Positions 8,578 to 17,126 are shown, counted from the stretch's first letter. The stretch is DNA of 64,000 bases from Nitrospirota bacterium (GCA_030645475.1 JAUSMA010000009.1:1-64000), one strand, 5' to 3'. Translations and numbers: made by a program. The notes: a model not told the origin generated them from the sequence alone.

Positions 8578-8916
8578 TTAGAAGCGGCTGCGACCGCCGC
8601 GATCGCCACCGCCGCCACCGCCGCCAAAACGACCACCACCGCCACCGCTACCGCCGCCGGTGCGTGGTTCTTGTGGCTTGGCTTCATTGACAGTCAGGGG
8701 ACGTCCGTCCATCTGTGAGCCGTTCAATGCCGCAATCGCGGCCTTGGCTTCTTCCTGTGTGGCCATCTCGACGAAGCCGAAGCCTCGTGATTGCCCGGTG
8801 AACTTGTCCGTGATCACGCGCGCAGACTCGACGGTGCCATGCGCGGCAAAGAGGGTGGTGAGCTGTGATTCAGTTGCCGCATACGGCAACCCGCCGACAT
8901 AAAGTTTTGAACCCAT
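8578..8916 (-). CDS. RRM-type RNA-binding protein with Gly-rich tail
   Basis: A 112-residue protein with one RNA-recognition motif at residues 3-79: RNP2 LYVGGL at 5-10 and RNP1 RGFGFVEM at 44-51, both intact. A tail of Gly and Arg follows (about residues 87-112), as in cyanobacterial Rbp proteins and similar bacterial RRM proteins, which bind RNA and are often cold-induced. The start is fixed by aaggagg 6 bases upstream. An unusually stable hairpin lies about 160 bases upstream (9074-9105). A second RRM gene, a desaturase and an RNA helicase lie within 4 kb, pointing to cold adaptation (inference). Confidence 0.95.
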   Translation of the reverse strand: MGSKLYVGGLPYAATESQLTTLFAAHGTVESARVITDKFTGQSRGFGFVEMATQEEAKAAIAALNGSQMDGRPLTVNEAKPQEPRTGGGSGGGGGRFGGGGGGGDRGGRSRF

Positions 8917-9073
8917 GGGGGTTCCTCCTTCTGAAATTGATATTGTCTGCGACTCGAGAACGAATACACGAGGGGAAGGAACGGGCCGAAGACGCGAACA
9001 ATGGAGCGGCTTGGGTCGAACTTCCGATCAGATTCTCGGCAACAACAATATCGGTGATGGGCCGTTCTATTTG

Positions 9074-9105
9074 CTGTTTCATGCGAGGCCCGCCGCATGA
9101 AACAG
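9074..9105. promoter_or_regulatory. Perfect 12-bp hairpin upstream of RRM gene
   Basis: ctgtttcatgcg at 9074-9085 pairs perfectly with cgcatgaaacag at 9094-9105 around an 8-base loop. There is no T-run on either side, so it is not a normal terminator. It lies in the long gap before the minus-strand RRM gene, and could be an mRNA leader structure or an operator. Confidence 0.6.
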
Positions 9106-9223
9106 GAACACCTTAACAGAGACGCACATGAAAAGCTATAGCCGCTATTTCTTCAGCGCGGTGGGGACCTGTGCAGTGGGGAGTGGAGCGAGAGGGCCGG
9201 GTCGAGCGATTCAGTCGGCGGTC

Positions 9224-9526
9224 CTATACATCTGCGTTTCCGGTTGGGCCGGGACCAGGCCAAATGAGGTAGGGAGGCTTTTTCATCGTCTCAGCCGAAC
9301 GCGGGTAGAGGCGCTGGGCATGGTTGTAGGCGTCTTCTTGCGCCACGAGGCAGGTGGCTGCGGCGAGATGGTTGGAGACGACGCGGAAGGCTCCTCGATC
9401 ATCGGCTTCGATGGTCGCCATGTAGAGGGCACAGGAGAAATTGCCCTCTTTTGAACAGGCGGTGCTGATCAAGAGGTGCGACCCATCGGGAAAGGTCATG
9501 ATCGGGTCTAAGTTGGTACGGCCCAT
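9224..9526 (-). CDS. Hypothetical protein between two RRM genes
   Basis: A 100-residue protein starting GRTNLDPIMTFPDGSHLLI, with a good ribosome binding site (gagaagga) before ATG 9526. The first half is strand-rich, with two Cys residues (TACSKEGNFSCALY, residues 23 and 32). The second half is helical (HLAAATCLVAQEDAYNHAQRLY) and ends with PPYLIWPGPG. No family name is known to me. It lies 30 bases downstream of the RRM gene at 9557-9820 on the same strand and is likely cotranscribed with it. Confidence 0.65.
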   Translation of the reverse strand: MGRTNLDPIMTFPDGSHLLISTACSKEGNFSCALYMATIEADDRGAFRVVSNHLAAATCLVAQEDAYNHAQRLYPRSAETMKKPPYLIWPGPGPTGNADV

Positions 9527-9556
9527 GGTGATTCCTTCTCCAAGACGTGTGCGAGG

Positions 9557-9820
9557 TTAGGCTGGTTGGTTTGCGTAGGGAGTCACGTAAAGCCTGAGGA
9601 GGTGTCCCTCCCATTCGGTGCCTTCAAGGGCCACCACGGCGCTCAATGCCTGTTCACCGGATCCCATTTCGACGAATCCGTATCCGGCAGACTTTCCTGT
9701 ATGTTTGAATCGGACCACATAGGCTCTGGCGACCAGTCCATAGGAGGCGAACAAGCCTCGTAGCTCGCAGTCCGAGACCTTGTCCGGGAGTCCTCCCACG
9801 TATAGGACTCGTTTCCCCAT
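9557..9820 (-). CDS. Second RRM-type RNA-binding protein
   Basis: An 87-residue protein that is essentially one RNA-recognition motif: RNP2 LYVGGL at residues 6-11 and RNP1-like KSAGYGFVEM at 43-52. It lacks the Gly-rich tail of the first RRM protein and is clearly diverged from it, so this is an old duplication or a separate acquisition. aaggga before ATG 9820 fixes the start. It lies 21 bases after the desaturase gene on the same strand, so desaturase, RRM and the hypothetical at 9224 form a probable operon. Confidence 0.92.
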   Translation of the reverse strand: MGKRVLYVGGLPDKVSDCELRGLFASYGLVARAYVVRFKHTGKSAGYGFVEMGSGEQALSAVVALEGTEWEGHLLRLYVTPYANQPA

Positions 9821-9841
9821 CGAGATTCCCTTCGTGACGTA

Positions 9842-10771
9842 TTAATTCGTTCGAGTGAGCGAGTCTTCGACGTACGAGCCTGTCCGCAGCGATGTCGCAA
9901 GTCCTAGTGAGTAGAGCCCGAGGATGAGCCATTTCGAGGGATCAAAGTGGTACCAGCGATGGCCGTTTCGGTAGTCGGTCGGATACATATGATGGTAGTT
10001 ATGGTACCCCTCGCCAAACGTCACGAGAGACACGAGCCAGCTGTCTCGACTGGAATCAGAGGTGCCGTGTGGCTGACGTCCCCACAGATGACAGACGGAG
10101 TTGATGCAAAACGTGGAGTTCAGCACCGCAAAAGTTCGTCCCACACCGGCGAGGAGAAAGCAGCCGATGCCACCCATGATGCCGTTGTGGAGGAAACCGA
10201 TGAGAAATGTGCCGGCCAAACCCGTAAGGACCAGAAGCGGGTAATGTTGGTGTTGCCAGATCGCAACGGGATCGTTCGCGACGCGCGTCGCATATTTTGG
10301 ATCGGCATACTGATCAGGGGTAAAGAGCCATCCGCAGTGGCTATGCCAGAATCCCAGTTGCGCGTTGTACGGATCTTTGACCTCGTCGCAATGTGCGTGA
10401 TGTCGCAGATGATCGGACGCCCATTTGATGGCGGAGTTTTGCAACGCCCAAGCACCCGCGATTAAGAGTGCGCCCTTGACCCAGTTCGGACAGTCGAAGC
10501 TTCGGTGGGCCATCAGTCGATGGTAGCCGACAGTGATACCCAGTCCACTGGTGACATAGAGGAATCCAAAGAGCGACCAGTCCAGCCAGCTGTAGTGATA
10601 GACGTATCCATAGAGCGGAACTCCGATCATGGCGCCTATGGCAATGGCGCAAAACAATATGATCGTCCAGACCTTGTTGTAGCGTCGGCTGATCGCAATC
10701 GGAAGTCCTGTCGATGTCATGGCAATCGTGGGTGATCGTGGAGTCGCGCGTTGAGGGGCTGTCTGGCTCAT
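9842..10771 (-). CDS. Fatty acid desaturase, delta-9 acyl-CoA/lipid type
   Basis: Inserts a double bond into saturated acyl chains using a di-iron centre in the membrane, raising membrane fluidity. The 309-residue length is usual. The three histidine boxes are intact: HRLMAH (84-89), HLRHH (121-125) and EGYHNYHH (254-261), with extra conserved His in WHSH and SVCHLWG. Membrane segments are at about 34-57, 64-82, 100-115 and 180-215. ATG 10771 has gaagagg upstream. It heads a probable operon with an RRM protein, a pairing known from cold acclimation in cyanobacteria (context inference). Confidence 0.93.
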   Translation of the reverse strand: MSQTAPQRATPRSPTIAMTSTGLPIAISRRYNKVWTIILFCAIAIGAMIGVPLYGYVYHYSWLDWSLFGFLYVTSGLGITVGYHRLMAHRSFDCPNWVKGALLIAGAWALQNSAIKWASDHLRHHAHCDEVKDPYNAQLGFWHSHCGWLFTPDQYADPKYATRVANDPVAIWQHQHYPLLVLTGLAGTFLIGFLHNGIMGGIGCFLLAGVGRTFAVLNSTFCINSVCHLWGRQPHGTSDSSRDSWLVSLVTFGEGYHNYHHMYPTDYRNGHRWYHFDPSKWLILGLYSLGLATSLRTGSYVEDSLTRTN

Positions 10772-11176
10772 AGGGCCTCTTCGTTCCGGGGGGTGCGTAC
10801 TGCGGCCTCAGCCCGACATTATACGCGGCATTATTATTCATTCAAGGACCGTCCGGTCCTGTACTCGTCTGTCGATCGTACGGCTCGAACAGAGATGAGT
10901 GCGGCACGGACTGGTTCTGTTGTTCGATCTCTTTGATGAGATCTGTATGCAGAGTAGGGCGGAAACTAGAGCATCGATCGCGCAGGATCTAGAGGGAGGG
11001 AGTCAGGGCGCGAGGGATAGAGTAGTGACCGAGCTTGAACCTCTTTCAGCATAACACAGTTCATTGAGGATAGCGACCGAGCTGTTCTATTGTGCCATGA
11101 TCCATAACTCTCGGTATTGGAAGTCCTGGTTAAATTCACGAGAGATCTTGTCGAGCCCTTTGATTTATCGAGAGAG
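10772..11176. other. Divergent intergenic region between desaturase and RNA helicase
   Basis: No gene is supported here. The nine bases gaccgagct occur twice as a direct repeat (11027-11035 and 11075-11083), each preceded by ggatag-like bases. The region must hold the desaturase promoter on the minus strand. The helicase promoter lies just to the right (separate entry). Confidence 0.5.
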
Positions 11177-11216
11177 TTGACGCTGGAACGGGCTTGCTGT
11201 ACGATAATCGTACAGC
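11177..11216 (+). promoter_or_regulatory. Sigma-70-like promoter overlapped by a perfect palindrome
   Basis: ttgacg at 11177-11182 and tacgat at 11200-11205 are spaced by exactly 17 bases. The -10 hexamer lies inside a 21-base perfect palindrome (11196-11216) with arms gctgtacgat and atcgtacagc around one central base. A repressor bound there would block RNA polymerase. Transcription would start near 11212, giving a leader of about 160 bases before the helicase GTG at 11371. Confidence 0.6.
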
Positions 11217-11370
11217 GTAATCGCAGTGTCCGGCGGTACGACTGTATACACCATAACGGACTTCGCGATCGCATCGCGACCAGGTCCTGTCGGAGTTGAT
11301 CCCTTTCTGGTTTCTCTCCCCTCGGCTCTCTGATCCCGTCTTAATGCGATCACACTGAAAGGATAGTGCA

Positions 11371-12624
11371 GTGAATACCTCTGTTCACACGAGTTTTCAC
11401 ACCCTTGGTTTGTCCGAGCCGCTTCTGCGGGATTTGACGGCAGCGGGGTTGTTGGTTCCTACTCCCATTCAAGCCCAGGCCATTCCCCCAGCTCTTGAGG
11501 GCCGGGACGTGATTGGGTGCGCGCAAACCGGTACGGGGAAGACGGCGGCATTTGTGGTGCCTATGATCGAGCGCCTCGCAGTTCTGCCAAAAGGTCATCC
11601 CCAGGCGTTAATTCTTGCGCCAACCCGTGAATTGGCCTTGCAGATTTTCGATTCGATCGAGAAGCTGGGGCGGAGCCACAATATCTCCGCAACGGTCATT
11701 GTCGGAGGGAGCGATATGCAGGCGCAGATCAGGGGTTTGCGTCAACGGCCCGACATCCTGGTTGCCACGCCTGGGCGTTTGCTGGACCATATGTGGAACG
11801 GGACGGTCAATATGCTCCCCATTAAAATTCTAGTGCTGGACGAAGCCGACCGTATGCTCGATATGGGCTTTGCACCACAGATCAATCAGATTCTTGACGC
11901 CTTGCCGCTGGAGCGACAGACGTTGCTCTTTTCCGCTACCCTTCCAACGGATGTGACCCGTTTAGTTCAGGCGAGCCTGAAGGATGCGGTTCGTGTGATG
12001 GTGACGCCTCACTCGACGACGGCGGAAGGTGTCACGCAGGCGGTGCACTATACGACGTTCCATGAAAAGACGAATCTATTGGTGTCGTTGCTGGGGGTTG
12101 AACGGGGAACGGTTCTCGTGTTCGCTCGGACCAAGAGCCGAGTCGATCGACTCGGTCAGACGTTAGAGCAGGCCGGTCACCGTGTTGCGGTCATCCACGG
12201 AGATCGAACGTTGCCGCAGCGCCTCCGCGCACTTGACGGATTTAAGCGCGGGCAAGTGAGGATTCTCGTCGCGACGGACGTTGCCGCCCGCGGAATCGAC
12301 GTGGCGAATATCGGCCATGTGGTGAATTACGACTTGCCGAACTCTCCGGAGGACTATATCCATCGTATTGGGCGGACAGCCAGGATGAAGATGACTGGGC
12401 GAGCCACCAGTTTCGTGACGGCTGAGGATCATGATCAGCTGCGAGCGATCGAGACTCTGTTGGGGCACGCTGTGCCGTTGGCAGAGGGAAGTCCTGGCCC
12501 CGGTGATCGTTCCCCTTCGAGGGGAGGGGCTGATCGCTCCAGGGGCGAGCGTCAGCGGTGGGGCCGTCCAGGCGAGGATCGACGTCAACAGCAGTCAGGT
12601 CCTGTCGTGCCTGAGGGGGTCTAG
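11371..12624 (+). CDS. DEAD-box RNA helicase, RhlE-like
   Basis: Unwinds RNA duplexes with ATP; bacterial members work in ribosome assembly and RNA decay and are often cold-induced. The protein has 417 residues. Visible are the Q-motif (PTPIQAQAIP, about 30-39), Walker A AQTGTGKT (51-58), PTREL, TPGR, DEAD (157-160), SAT, the C-terminal ARGID and HRIGRTAR. The tail after about residue 375 is rich in Arg, Gly and Ser, as in RhlE. The start is GTG with gaaagga upstream. It is transcribed away from the desaturase gene. The long leader and operator-like palindrome suggest post-transcriptional or repressor control. Confidence 0.94.
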   Translation: MNTSVHTSFHTLGLSEPLLRDLTAAGLLVPTPIQAQAIPPALEGRDVIGCAQTGTGKTAAFVVPMIERLAVLPKGHPQALILAPTRELALQIFDSIEKLGRSHNISATVIVGGSDMQAQIRGLRQRPDILVATPGRLLDHMWNGTVNMLPIKILVLDEADRMLDMGFAPQINQILDALPLERQTLLFSATLPTDVTRLVQASLKDAVRVMVTPHSTTAEGVTQAVHYTTFHEKTNLLVSLLGVERGTVLVFARTKSRVDRLGQTLEQAGHRVAVIHGDRTLPQRLRALDGFKRGQVRILVATDVAARGIDVANIGHVVNYDLPNSPEDYIHRIGRTARMKMTGRATSFVTAEDHDQLRAIETLLGHAVPLAEGSPGPGDRSPSRGGADRSRGERQRWGRPGEDRRQQQSGPVVPEGV

Positions 12625-12876
12625 GCTTCTCGATCAAGCGGGGTGGCATGACTCAGGCTCATGTCAGTACTGGAAGTATGGAACTGATGCCGACGATTGA
12701 AAATGATTTTCCGGCCTTGGTAGATGCAGAGGGCCTGGTGCTTCTCGGAGGCTGAGGGCTGATATCGCCGCGTGGTTGCCCTCCACGCGGCTGGGCAGGC
12801 TTTCCGTCGAACGATTTGTGAGGGCGGCGTCGGGTTGGGCGTAATGTGATGCGCGGGGCCTGCCCTCACATCATTC

Positions 12877-13068
12877 TTAGTACAGCGGTTCTTGTGGGCC
12901 CCACTGAAGCCCTGCCAAATCAGGATCTTCTCCTCCCTCAGTGCTCGATGGGCGATCTGGCTTCTCGGTCTTACGCTGTTCCCGCTTCGCGTCTTTATCG
13001 CGCCGCTGAACCTGTTTCGCTTTCTCGCGGTCTCGTTTTGCGATGGTCGTTTTTCCTGCTCGTCCGAT
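12877..13068 (-). CDS. Small basic conserved protein, apparent ATC start
   Basis: A 63-residue frame that has no ATG, GTG or TTG start. A strong ribosome binding site (aaggagg) lies 5 bases before an ATC codon (13068-13066), followed by GRAGKTTIAKRDREKAKQ, a basic helix with QRRDKDAKREQRK, and EDPDLAGLQWGPQ near the end. I remember short proteins beginning MGRAGKTT with the same DPDLAG-GPQ ending as conserved unnamed proteins, so the ATC stands where others have ATG. ATC is a rare start; a start-codon mutation or a base error is the alternative. The gene at 13136-13423 lies upstream in the same direction. The function is unknown. Confidence 0.65.
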   Translation of the reverse strand: MGRAGKTTIAKRDREKAKQVQRRDKDAKREQRKTEKPDRPSSTEGGEDPDLAGLQWGPQEPLY

Positions 13069-13135
13069 GATGCCCTCCTTTGCGTGACGACTCGTCGTGA
13101 TTCGTCAATCGCCTGCCGTTATGGTCTGGTCCCGC

Positions 13136-13423
13136 CTACGAAGGCGACGGTTCCGTTGCTCCTCGGCGTCTCTTGCTGGTTGAGTCAGGAGCATGATTGG
13201 TAGTTTTTGCTTCTCGCTCAGCCGTACGCGAGCGAGTGCCCTGGCCGAATCCGCGGCTAGCCATATTCGACACCTGCTGGCGAATATCCTCCATGGAGGT
13301 GGTCAGGCTTGGATCCAGAGGACTTGGAAGGCCGAGTACCTCCCATCTGATCTTTGGTTTTCTTGTCGCCCTTGCGCGGTTCTTTCTCGTTTTGTCGGCT
13401 CGCCACCCAGTGGATAGCTTCAT
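13136..13423 (-). CDS. Basic hypothetical protein
   Basis: A 95-residue, very basic protein starting MKLSTGWRADKTRKNRARATRK. aaggag 7 bases before ATG 13423 fixes the start. A central segment WEVLGLPSPLDPSLTTSMEDIRQQV is more ordered; the tail is rich in Arg, Ser and Thr and probably disordered. The charge suggests nucleic-acid or ribosome binding, but this is only a guess. It lies 67 bases upstream of the small ATC-start gene on the same strand, so the two probably share a transcript. Confidence 0.65.
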   Translation of the reverse strand: MKLSTGWRADKTRKNRARATRKPKIRWEVLGLPSPLDPSLTTSMEDIRQQVSNMASRGFGQGTRSRTAEREAKTTNHAPDSTSKRRRGATEPSPS

Positions 13424-13810
13424 AGATGCTCCTTTATAGAACCTGGCATCTCCGGTTTGGACCGATGCTCGATGGAGATGAGGGGATCGGATAGAAATGC
13501 TTCAATCACTTCGCCCATTGGTCTGCTCAGTATTCGCGCAGACCTTCAATGGAACGTAAGAGCAGCTCGCCCTAACTGATCAAGCGCGCTGGGATGATCG
13601 AGTGAGATGGAGCCGCGCGAGGGGAAAAGCTGGCTCGTACGGAAAATCAGAATACCATGGGGTATGGCCAGAGTCAAACCTGGTATTTGCGGAAGGTCTG
13701 GTTATGGTGGAGCTCTTCGTCTCGTGTTATGGGCCAACGAGTGGAATTCATGAAATGTTTTTCTGAGTAGAGCGCTCTGGAGTACAGTAGCGACAGGGTA
13801 GGGAGGCTCC
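13424..13810. other. Divergent intergenic region with a hairpin
   Basis: No gene is seen. A hairpin at 13515-13552 has the stem ggtctgc/gcagacc (13520-13526 with 13538-13544), extended by ccatt/aatgg across a small bulge. A second small palindrome, atacc-atgg-ggtat, lies near 13651-13664. The gap must hold promoters for the basic protein (minus) and for the first PilZ gene (plus). Confidence 0.45.
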
Positions 13811-14191
13811 ATGGAACAACTCTCATATCGATCCTCTGGCTCGAATAAGTTTCGCCGGCATTCGCGAGTGCGCATCTCTGCTCCGTTCGCCTGCGCGCTG
13901 TCTCGACGTCAGGTTCGGCGTTGGTTACTTCGGCCGTCTATCGACTTGGGAGTGGTCTACGATCTTTCGATATGCGGGGCGCGAGTCAGCACAGAGGCTG
14001 CGATTAAGCCTGGAGATCAAATCACATTGAGCCTGCGTCTTCCCAAGCAAATTAAGCCTGCCGAGATTGCCGTGGCCACGGTGCAGTGGACAAAGGACCA
14101 ATTTTTCGGCTTGGCTTTTACGGAGTTGTCTCCAACGGCACAGAGCCGTCTGGAAAAGTATGTGGCGGTCATGTCACCGAGCGCCGCATAA
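13811..14191 (+). CDS. PilZ domain protein 1
   Basis: A 126-residue single PilZ domain. PilZ domains bind cyclic di-GMP through an N-terminal RxxxR and a downstream D/NxSxxG. Here FRRHSRVRI (residues 15-23) and YDLSICGARVS (about 50-60) match both, so binding is plausible. The C-terminal strand pair VATVQWTKDQFFGLAFTEL is typical. ggaggctcc before ATG 13811 supports the start. A related PilZ gene follows 47 bases later, and a pilus/secretion ATPase is convergent downstream. Confidence 0.86.
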   Translation: MEQLSYRSSGSNKFRRHSRVRISAPFACALSRRQVRRWLLRPSIDLGVVYDLSICGARVSTEAAIKPGDQITLSLRLPKQIKPAEIAVATVQWTKDQFFGLAFTELSPTAQSRLEKYVAVMSPSAA

Positions 14192-14238
14192 TTTTCCTAT
14201 GTCCAGGATGCGTGGAAGGTTGTGGATGAGAGGTTGGA

Positions 14239-14583
14239 ATGGGCACTGAGTCAAGACGATACCCGCGTCTTCGCATTCCGGCACCCTTCGCCTGTTCGTT
14301 TGCACGCATTGGCTTACAGCGATGGGCAGCGGCTGAGCGTGCAGGATTGGGTGTTGTGCTTGATGTGTCGTTGAACGGTGCAAAAGTGATGAGCCCCGCC
14401 GCTATGAATCAGGGAGATCAGCTCGCGGTCAGTCTGCGATTGCCGGATCAGACGACGACGATGAATGTCGATGCGACCGTGAGATGGGGTAATCGTCATA
14501 CATTTGGATTGGAATTTATTGCGCTCTCTCAACGCGCTGAAACTCGCCTGCGGAAATTTCTCTCCCGTGTTCCCTCGCATTGA
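14239..14583 (+). CDS. PilZ domain protein 2 (tandem paralogue)
   Basis: A 114-residue single PilZ domain, clearly related to the previous gene: shared RVRI/RLRI-PAPFAC, a GVV-D-S--GA block, GDQ-(T/A)-SLRLP and FGL-F. The cyclic-di-GMP motifs SRRYPRLRI (5-13) and LDVSLNGAKV (about 40-49) are kept. gagagg precedes the ATG. The two genes are in tandem and look like a duplication followed by divergence, perhaps giving sensors with different targets. Confidence 0.85.
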   Translation: MGTESRRYPRLRIPAPFACSFARIGLQRWAAAERAGLGVVLDVSLNGAKVMSPAAMNQGDQLAVSLRLPDQTTTMNVDATVRWGNRHTFGLEFIALSQRAETRLRKFLSRVPSH

Positions 14584-14804
14584 CATAAGATCATTTGGTG
14601 CGATTATCTTCTCTGGGGCTTCTTTTACTCAAGGGGAGGCTGATGCCGCTGACTATGCATGCATTGCCGACTCAGCATGATCGAATGCCGATCATGCATC
14701 CGCAGATATTTCAGATAGACAGGATGCAGTAGAGGGAGGCTCTGAGAGGGCTGAGGTTGCTAGGGGAGGAAGCGGGCTTTGTGACGGTGGCGCGTCACCT
14801 GTGA

Positions 14805-17126
14805 CTACTTGATCGCCACGGCCTTCACTTCTTTGAACGTGGTGTGGCCCTGAAGCGTCTTCTGAACTCCGTCCTGCATGAGGGTCGTCATCCCGTCCTC
14901 AATGGCAGCCTTTACCATCTCTTCAGTCTTGGCTTTCGACTGAATCATGCGTTTGATGCGGTCCGATCCTAGGAGCAACTCGTGCAGTGCCACGCGTCCC
15001 TTAAAACCAGTGCGATTGCAGGTCTCACATCCCTTTCCGCGTGCTAGGCGGAACGTGTTGTCCTGCGGGATGCCCAGCTTGTCCCAATTCTCAGGCCCGT
15101 ACCCCTGGCGAATTTCCTCATATTCAACTGCGGTTCCGACGTATTGTTCCTTGCAGTCCTTGCAGATCCGTCGAGTGAGGCGCTGGGCAAGGACTCCTAA
15201 CATGGCATCGGCAAAACTAAAGGAGTCGCAGCCCATGTCCAGAAGTCTGGTGACCGTCTCCACCGCGCTGTTGGTGTGGAGTGTGCTCATGACGAGGTGT
15301 CCGGTCAATGAGGCTTCAATGCCGATTTCAGCCGTTTCTTTATCTCGCATTTCTCCGACCATAATCACATCTGGATCGGCTCGTAGAAATGCGCGCATAG
15401 CTTTGGCAAAGGTGAAATCGATCTTGGGTTGAACCTGCACTTGCCGAAGTCCGTACTGCGTGATTTCGACAGGGTCTTCTGCCGTCCAGATCTTGATGTC
15501 CGGTGTATTGATGAAACCGAGAACGGAATGGAGGGTTGTGGTTTTTCCAGAACCGGTTGGTCCGACGCAGAGAATGATGCCATAGGGTTTAGCCGCGATC
15601 TCTTTGATTGCCGCCAGATTTCGGTCTGAAAACCCCATCTTGTCAAGAGGCAAGGGCTCGCTGGCCGCGAGCAGACGCATGACGACGTCTTCATTATATC
15701 CAGCAGTCGGAATCGTTGCGACGCGCAACTCGATTTCCTTGTTTTCCGATAGTTTAAATTTGATCTTGCCGTCCTGGGGCTTGCGCCGTTCCGCAATGTC
15801 GAGGCTGGCCATGATTTTCAGACGCGACACGATGGCACGGCGATAACTCTGGGGGATTTTCATATATTCGAAACAATCACCGTCGACCCGGAAACGGACA
15901 AGAGTTTCACGTTTTTCGCCATAGGGTTCGACGTGAATATCTGAGGCGCCTTGGCGATAGGCATCGGCAATGATTTGATTCGCTAGTCGGACGATGGCGT
16001 TGTCATTTTCGTCGAGTCCGCCCCCGGCGTCTTCCGCTGCGGCTTCTTGGGCTTCGTTGACGAGTTCTCCGAGAATATCGGAGACGTTTTCATCCAACTT
16101 TCTGGTGCTGCCGCTATCTCCCTGTCCCTGTCCTGTGGCGGAGCTGAGGAATTGTGCAATATCACGGCGGAGGCTGATGGCAAAACGAATGTTGAGGCCT
16201 GGGAACGTGCGCTTGATATCCGCCACACGGTCGAGATCGCCAGGGTCGTCCGTTAAAATCTCGATGGCGGTCCTGTCCCGCTTGAGGGGCATCCAATGGT
16301 TTTTTCTGAGGTAGTCGACGTTGAGATTTTTCAGGAGCTCGATATCGACGATCGTTCGATCGCTGTACTCGATGTAGGGGCATTTGTGAAACTGCGCGAG
16401 CGATTTGCCGATCTCGATCTTCGGCACCTTGTATTTTTCGATCAAGATGCTCTCGAAGTCCGATACGCCTTTCTTGGATTCGGCGATGGCATTGTCTAAG
16501 TCGTTTTGAGAGATGCGGCTATTCGTCACCAAAAGATCGAACTTGGTCGGGTTCTTTTTTGAGACCTTGCGGAGGTTGAAAAAGGCGATGCCGAGGGCCT
16601 TTGCGATTTCCGCGACAGACTCTTCATCTTTTCTGGTAAAGCGGGCGCCGCTTTTCTTGTTGAGCAATTGGAGCACGCCCATTAAATACTTGTTCTCTGC
16701 CACGATTGGATAGGTCAAGACCTGCTTGGTTTTGAATCCTGTTCGCTTGTCGTAGGAGTTGTCGTGCAGGAGTGAAGGGTGAACGCCCTGCAGCTCCGCG
16801 ATGTTATAGGCGTCGGCGATATTTACAGGGCGGAGATACTTCGCGCAGAACCCGGGCAGGCTTTGTTCCGTGATGGGGATGCGGATTTCCTCGACGCTAT
16901 CGATGTGGGGGACTTTTGAGAAAATTTCTTTCTTGTCCGAATCAAACGCATAGATGGTGAGATCTTCGGCGTCGAAGAGACTGAGAATGTCTTTGTGCAG
17001 ATCGAGCAGAATATGGTCGAGATCGCTGGCGGCATTGATTTGGTCAGCGATGCGTTTGATGTTTTCGGTAAAGGCGACTTTTTGCTGAAGCTCCTGGAGA
17101 TTTTGCGGGACAGGATTGGCTTGCAT
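14805..17126 (-). CDS. PilB/GspE-type secretion ATPase with N-terminal GAF domain
   Basis: The hexameric cytoplasmic motor ATPase that drives assembly of type IV pili or a type II secretion pseudopilus. The 773 residues comprise a GAF-like domain (about 20-190), a T2SSE/MshEN-type N-domain (about 195-330) and the AAA-like core: Walker A GPTGSGKT (522-529), Walker B around DPDVIMVGEMRD (584-595), and a zinc tetra-Cys motif (Cys655, 658, 700, 703). Usual PilB lacks a GAF domain, so a small-molecule or redox input is possible. No other pilus gene is next to it, so pilus versus secretion cannot be decided here. The tandem PilZ genes converge on it. Confidence 0.93.
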   Translation of the reverse strand: MQANPVPQNLQELQQKVAFTENIKRIADQINAASDLDHILLDLHKDILSLFDAEDLTIYAFDSDKKEIFSKVPHIDSVEEIRIPITEQSLPGFCAKYLRPVNIADAYNIAELQGVHPSLLHDNSYDKRTGFKTKQVLTYPIVAENKYLMGVLQLLNKKSGARFTRKDEESVAEIAKALGIAFFNLRKVSKKNPTKFDLLVTNSRISQNDLDNAIAESKKGVSDFESILIEKYKVPKIEIGKSLAQFHKCPYIEYSDRTIVDIELLKNLNVDYLRKNHWMPLKRDRTAIEILTDDPGDLDRVADIKRTFPGLNIRFAISLRRDIAQFLSSATGQGQGDSGSTRKLDENVSDILGELVNEAQEAAAEDAGGGLDENDNAIVRLANQIIADAYRQGASDIHVEPYGEKRETLVRFRVDGDCFEYMKIPQSYRRAIVSRLKIMASLDIAERRKPQDGKIKFKLSENKEIELRVATIPTAGYNEDVVMRLLAASEPLPLDKMGFSDRNLAAIKEIAAKPYGIILCVGPTGSGKTTTLHSVLGFINTPDIKIWTAEDPVEITQYGLRQVQVQPKIDFTFAKAMRAFLRADPDVIMVGEMRDKETAEIGIEASLTGHLVMSTLHTNSAVETVTRLLDMGCDSFSFADAMLGVLAQRLTRRICKDCKEQYVGTAVEYEEIRQGYGPENWDKLGIPQDNTFRLARGKGCETCNRTGFKGRVALHELLLGSDRIKRMIQSKAKTEEMVKAAIEDGMTTLMQDGVQKTLQGHTTFKEVKAVAIK

